From positions 1-7,661 of the forward strand of contig JAFMQP010000188.1 in NCBI GenBank assembly GCA_017354575.1: 7,661 bases of DNA, given 5' to 3'. Of this stretch, positions 6,633 to 7,661 are shown piece after piece (the first letter of the stretch is position 1; each line of letters opens with the position of its first letter). A program made the position numbers and the translations under genes. Source of the DNA: Acidothermales bacterium (GTDB taxonomy: Bacteria; Actinomycetota; Actinomycetes; Streptosporangiales; WHST01). A model generated the notes under the pieces. That model made no database searches and was not told the DNA's origin. It was given only the letters and a program-made list of their open reading frames with translations.

Positions 6633-6790
6633 CCTGTGCGTCACCCGTGAGGGGGGATCGCACGGGGGCTCGGAGCGCTGAGTAGAGAACGTCCGGACCG
6701 GGAGGTCCGAACGGTGCCAAAGGCGTTCCGGGCCTCCACCTTCAGCCGGGCCGGCGACGGACCAGTGTGCGGCTTCGTGGATGGCCCGGC
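6633..6790 (+). ncRNA. Candidate structured small RNA, family unknown
   Basis: Two strong hairpins lie in tandem. Hairpin 1 (6633-6666) pairs CCTGTGCG with CGCACGGG (8 bp, one G-U). After a 2-base bulge (6657-6658) it continues with TCACCC (6641-6646) against GGGGGG (6651-6656), with one A-G mismatch and one G-U, capped by GTGA. Hairpin 2 (6690-6713) pairs CGT with ACG, then a C-A mismatch, then CGGACC (6694-6699) with GGTCCG (6704-6709), capped by GGGA. Both caps are GNRA tetraloops on the + strand and become non-special UCAC and UCCC on the other, which favours + strand transcription. The end is placed at an inverted repeat (6745-6790) that could stop transcription. I do not recognise a riboswitch or known RNA family. 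It could be a trans-acting small RNA, a leader, or an extended 3' region of the thioesterase mRNA. Ends are approximate. Confidence 0.4.
6745..6790. terminator. 8-bp inverted repeat downstream of pdtaR, probable terminator
   Basis: GCCGGGCC (6745-6752) is a perfect complement of GGCCCGGC (6783-6790), with 30 bases between. Inside, CCA (6762-6764) can pair with TGG (6778-6780), forming a smaller inner stem. The repeat begins 6 bases past the pdtaR stop on the - strand and lies at the far end of the candidate RNA on the + strand. It could therefore serve both convergent transcripts. No T-run follows on either side. Confidence 0.4.
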
Positions 6791-6796
6791 GGGCGG

Positions 6797-7390
6797 TCAG
6801 TCGGCCTCGGCCTCGGTGACCGACTCCAGCACGACCTCGGCGACCTGCCGCATCGGCACGCGACGGTCCATCGCGGTCTTCTGGATCCAGCGGAACGCCT
6901 GCGGCTCGGTGAGGCCGTGCTTGTCCTGCAACGCCGACTTCGCGCGCTCGACCAGCTTGCGCGTCTCCAGCCGGTCGCCGAGGTCGCGGACCTCTTCTTC
7001 CAGCGCGGAGATCTGCGCGAACCTGCTCTGTGCCACCTCGATCGCGGGCAGCAGGTCGGCCTTCGTAAAGGGCTTCACCAGATACGCCATCGCGCCGGCG
7101 TCGTTCGCGCGGTCGACGAGGTCGCGCTGCGAGAAGGCGGTGAGGATGACGACCGGCGCGATGCGGTCGGTGGCGATCCGCTCGGCCGCGCTGATGCCGT
7201 CGAGCACGGGCATCTTGACGTCCATGATCACCAGGTCGGGGTTGTGCTCGACCGCGGCGTCGACGGCCGCCTGCCCGTCACCCGCCTCGGCCACGACCTG
7301 GTAGCCCTCGTCCTCGAGCATCTCCTTGAGGTCGAGCCGGATGAGGGCCTCGTCCTCGGCGATCACGACCCGCCGCGCTGTCTCGGTCAC
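6797..7390 (-). CDS. pdtaR: ANTAR-domain response regulator PdtaR (transcription antiterminator)
   Basis: This cytoplasmic response regulator binds RNA through a C-terminal ANTAR domain and, in mycobacteria, is phosphorylated by the histidine kinase PdtaS. The 197 residues align almost end to end with M. tuberculosis PdtaR (Rv1626). The receiver domain (about 7-120) has acidic Glu12-Asp13 (IAEDEAL), phospho-acceptor Asp57 (LVIMDVKMP), Thr84 (VILTAFSQRD) and Lys106 (AYLVKPF). A helical linker with heptad-like spacing (about 120-142) joins it to the ANTAR domain (about 134-190), which carries LETRKLVERAKSALQ, HGLTEPQAFRWIQ and AMDRR. The GTG start at 7390 has no Shine-Dalgarno. A TACGCT -10 box ends 6 bases upstream, which suggests a leaderless mRNA. 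No kinase gene is adjacent, as in mycobacteria where pdtaS is unlinked. The gene converges on the thioesterase and the candidate RNA and is divergent from the tRNA gene. Confidence 0.95.
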   Translation of the reverse strand: MTETARRVVIAEDEALIRLDLKEMLEDEGYQVVAEAGDGQAAVDAAVEHNPDLVIMDVKMPVLDGISAAERIATDRIAPVVILTAFSQRDLVDRANDAGAMAYLVKPFTKADLLPAIEVAQSRFAQISALEEEVRDLGDRLETRKLVERAKSALQDKHGLTEPQAFRWIQKTAMDRRVPMRQVAEVVLESVTEAEAD

Positions 7391-7396
7391 GGGTCA

Positions 7397-7402
7397 AGCG
7401 TA
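7397..7402 (-). promoter_or_regulatory. -10 box of pdtaR, implying leaderless transcription
   Basis: TACGCT on the - strand fits TANNNT and ends 6 bases before the GTG start of pdtaR, so transcription would begin at or next to the start codon. No clear -35 is seen 16-19 bases upstream. The region just before the GTG has no purine-rich ribosome binding site. Confidence 0.4.
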
Positions 7403-7432
7403 GTCAGCGTGCACGCCCGGGCACGCCACCGG

Positions 7433-7438
7433 TAGTGT
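7433..7438 (+). promoter_or_regulatory. Candidate -10 box of tRNA-Leu
   Basis: TAGTGT fits the actinobacterial TANNNT -10 and lies 31 bases before the first base of the tRNA, allowing a 5' leader of about 25 bases for RNase P to remove. I find no good -35 at normal spacing. It is 30 bases from the oppositely oriented pdtaR -10, so the two promoters share a short divergent region. Confidence 0.35.
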
Positions 7439-7469
7439 GAGCTTGTCCATTACGGGCGTGTTTCACGCG

Positions 7470-7553
7470 GCCCCGGTATCCGAATTGGCACAGGAGCCGG
7501 CCTCAAAATCCGGTGGTCTCACGACCATGTGGGTTCGAGTCCCACCCGGGGCA
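7470..7553 (+). tRNA. tRNA-Leu, anticodon CAA (reads UUG)
   Basis: The 84-base sequence folds as a class II tRNA. The acceptor stem GCCCCGG (7470-7476) pairs with CCGGGGC (7546-7552), followed by A73, the leucine discriminator, at 7553. The D arm has TCC (7479-7481) against GGA (7493-7495) with the GG pair in the loop. The anticodon loop is 7502-7508 with T33 and anticodon CAA at 7504-7506. The variable arm TGGTC-TCAC-GACCA (7514-7527) has a 5-bp stem. The T stem GTGGG/CCCAC flanks TTCGAGT (7534-7540). The long variable arm, A73 and CAA together identify leucine. Position pair 31-39 at the foot of the anticodon stem is a C-U mismatch (7501, 7509); the other four pairs are Watson-Crick. The CCA end is not encoded and must be added after transcription. 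Confidence 0.95.
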
Positions 7554-7661
7554 CGCGCGGCAGTCGCTCGCCTGGACCTGTCAATGCGTTCGTGACTGGC
7601 GCTTCGCAGGGCACCAGGGCGGCTGCATGCTGTGTCGCGACCCAGCTCCCCACGGAAGCGA

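Noticed and set aside
6633..6666. 6C small RNA on the - strand, because the complementary hairpin CCCGTG/CACGGG has six Cs in its loop
   Set aside because: 6C RNAs need two adjacent hairpins, each with a run of about six Cs in the loop. The other local hairpin has only UCCC on that strand, and the GNRA loops favour the + strand.
6661..6725. TPP riboswitch, suggested by a CGCTGAG followed by a later GTGCC
   Set aside because: The core CUGAGA and the GAACCUGAUC segment are not present, and no thiamine gene follows on the + strand.
6714..7304. Long + strand open frame of 196 codons starting at a GTG with a GGGAGG upstream
   Set aside because: It lies antisense to pdtaR over most of its length, is rich in Ser/Arg/Ala as expected for the opposite strand of a GC-rich gene, and resembles no protein family I know. 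The SD-like match is kept only as a low-interest finding.
7529..7661. Possible integration site at the tRNA-Leu 3' end with a mobile element downstream, or a gene starting at GTG 7592
   Set aside because: No integrase, no repeat of the tRNA end and no ribosome binding site are visible in the remaining bases. The open frame from 7592 to the edge is too short and featureless to call.

Overview
The window is GC-rich chromosomal DNA from an actinomycete. Codon third positions are strongly G/C, GTG starts are used, and the proteins are plainly actinobacterial: a mycobacterial-type F420-dependent glucose-6-phosphate dehydrogenase, a PdtaR-type ANTAR response regulator, and a DNA polymerase I with the actinobacterial O-helix and a decayed proofreading domain. 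The fgd gene implies that the cell makes coenzyme F420. I cannot name a genus. The content is mostly core housekeeping, with no insertion sequence, integrase or CRISPR array.

Layout. Bases 1-849 (+) are the 3' two-thirds of an MFS transporter of the CynX/NimT type, cut by the window edge. After 46 bases comes hisS (896-2215, +), a histidyl-tRNA synthetase of the Bifidobacterium/Micrococcales type. It converges on fgd (2366-3376, -). The 150 bases between their 3' ends hold an imperfect hairpin, three copies of a CTTCAC word and an AT-richer island with two 8-bp palindromes. fgd lies 22 bases downstream of polA (3399-6095, -), so the two are probably co-transcribed. polA is divergent from a small YdiI/MenI-like hotdog thioesterase (6149-6571, +), and the two candidate -10 boxes overlap on opposite strands. 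Bases 6572-6796 separate the thioesterase from the convergent pdtaR (6797-7390, -). They hold a plausible promoter, two well-formed hairpins capped by GNRA tetraloops, and an 8-bp inverted repeat next to the pdtaR stop. I read this as a candidate structured RNA on the + strand that I cannot assign to a known family. pdtaR looks leaderless. Divergent from it is a tRNA-Leu(CAA) gene (7470-7553, +). The last 108 bases (7554-7661) show no feature I can support.

How the parts relate. hisS and tRNA-Leu serve translation, and polA serves repair and Okazaki-fragment processing. fgd supplies reduced F420 from glucose-6-phosphate. The thioesterase probably hydrolyses an acyl- or aryl-CoA, possibly DHNA-CoA in menaquinone synthesis. 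PdtaR is an RNA-binding antiterminator whose sensor kinase is not in the window. The likeliest undescribed element is the structured region at about 6633-6790; the rest is recognisable actinobacterial core with some notable details.
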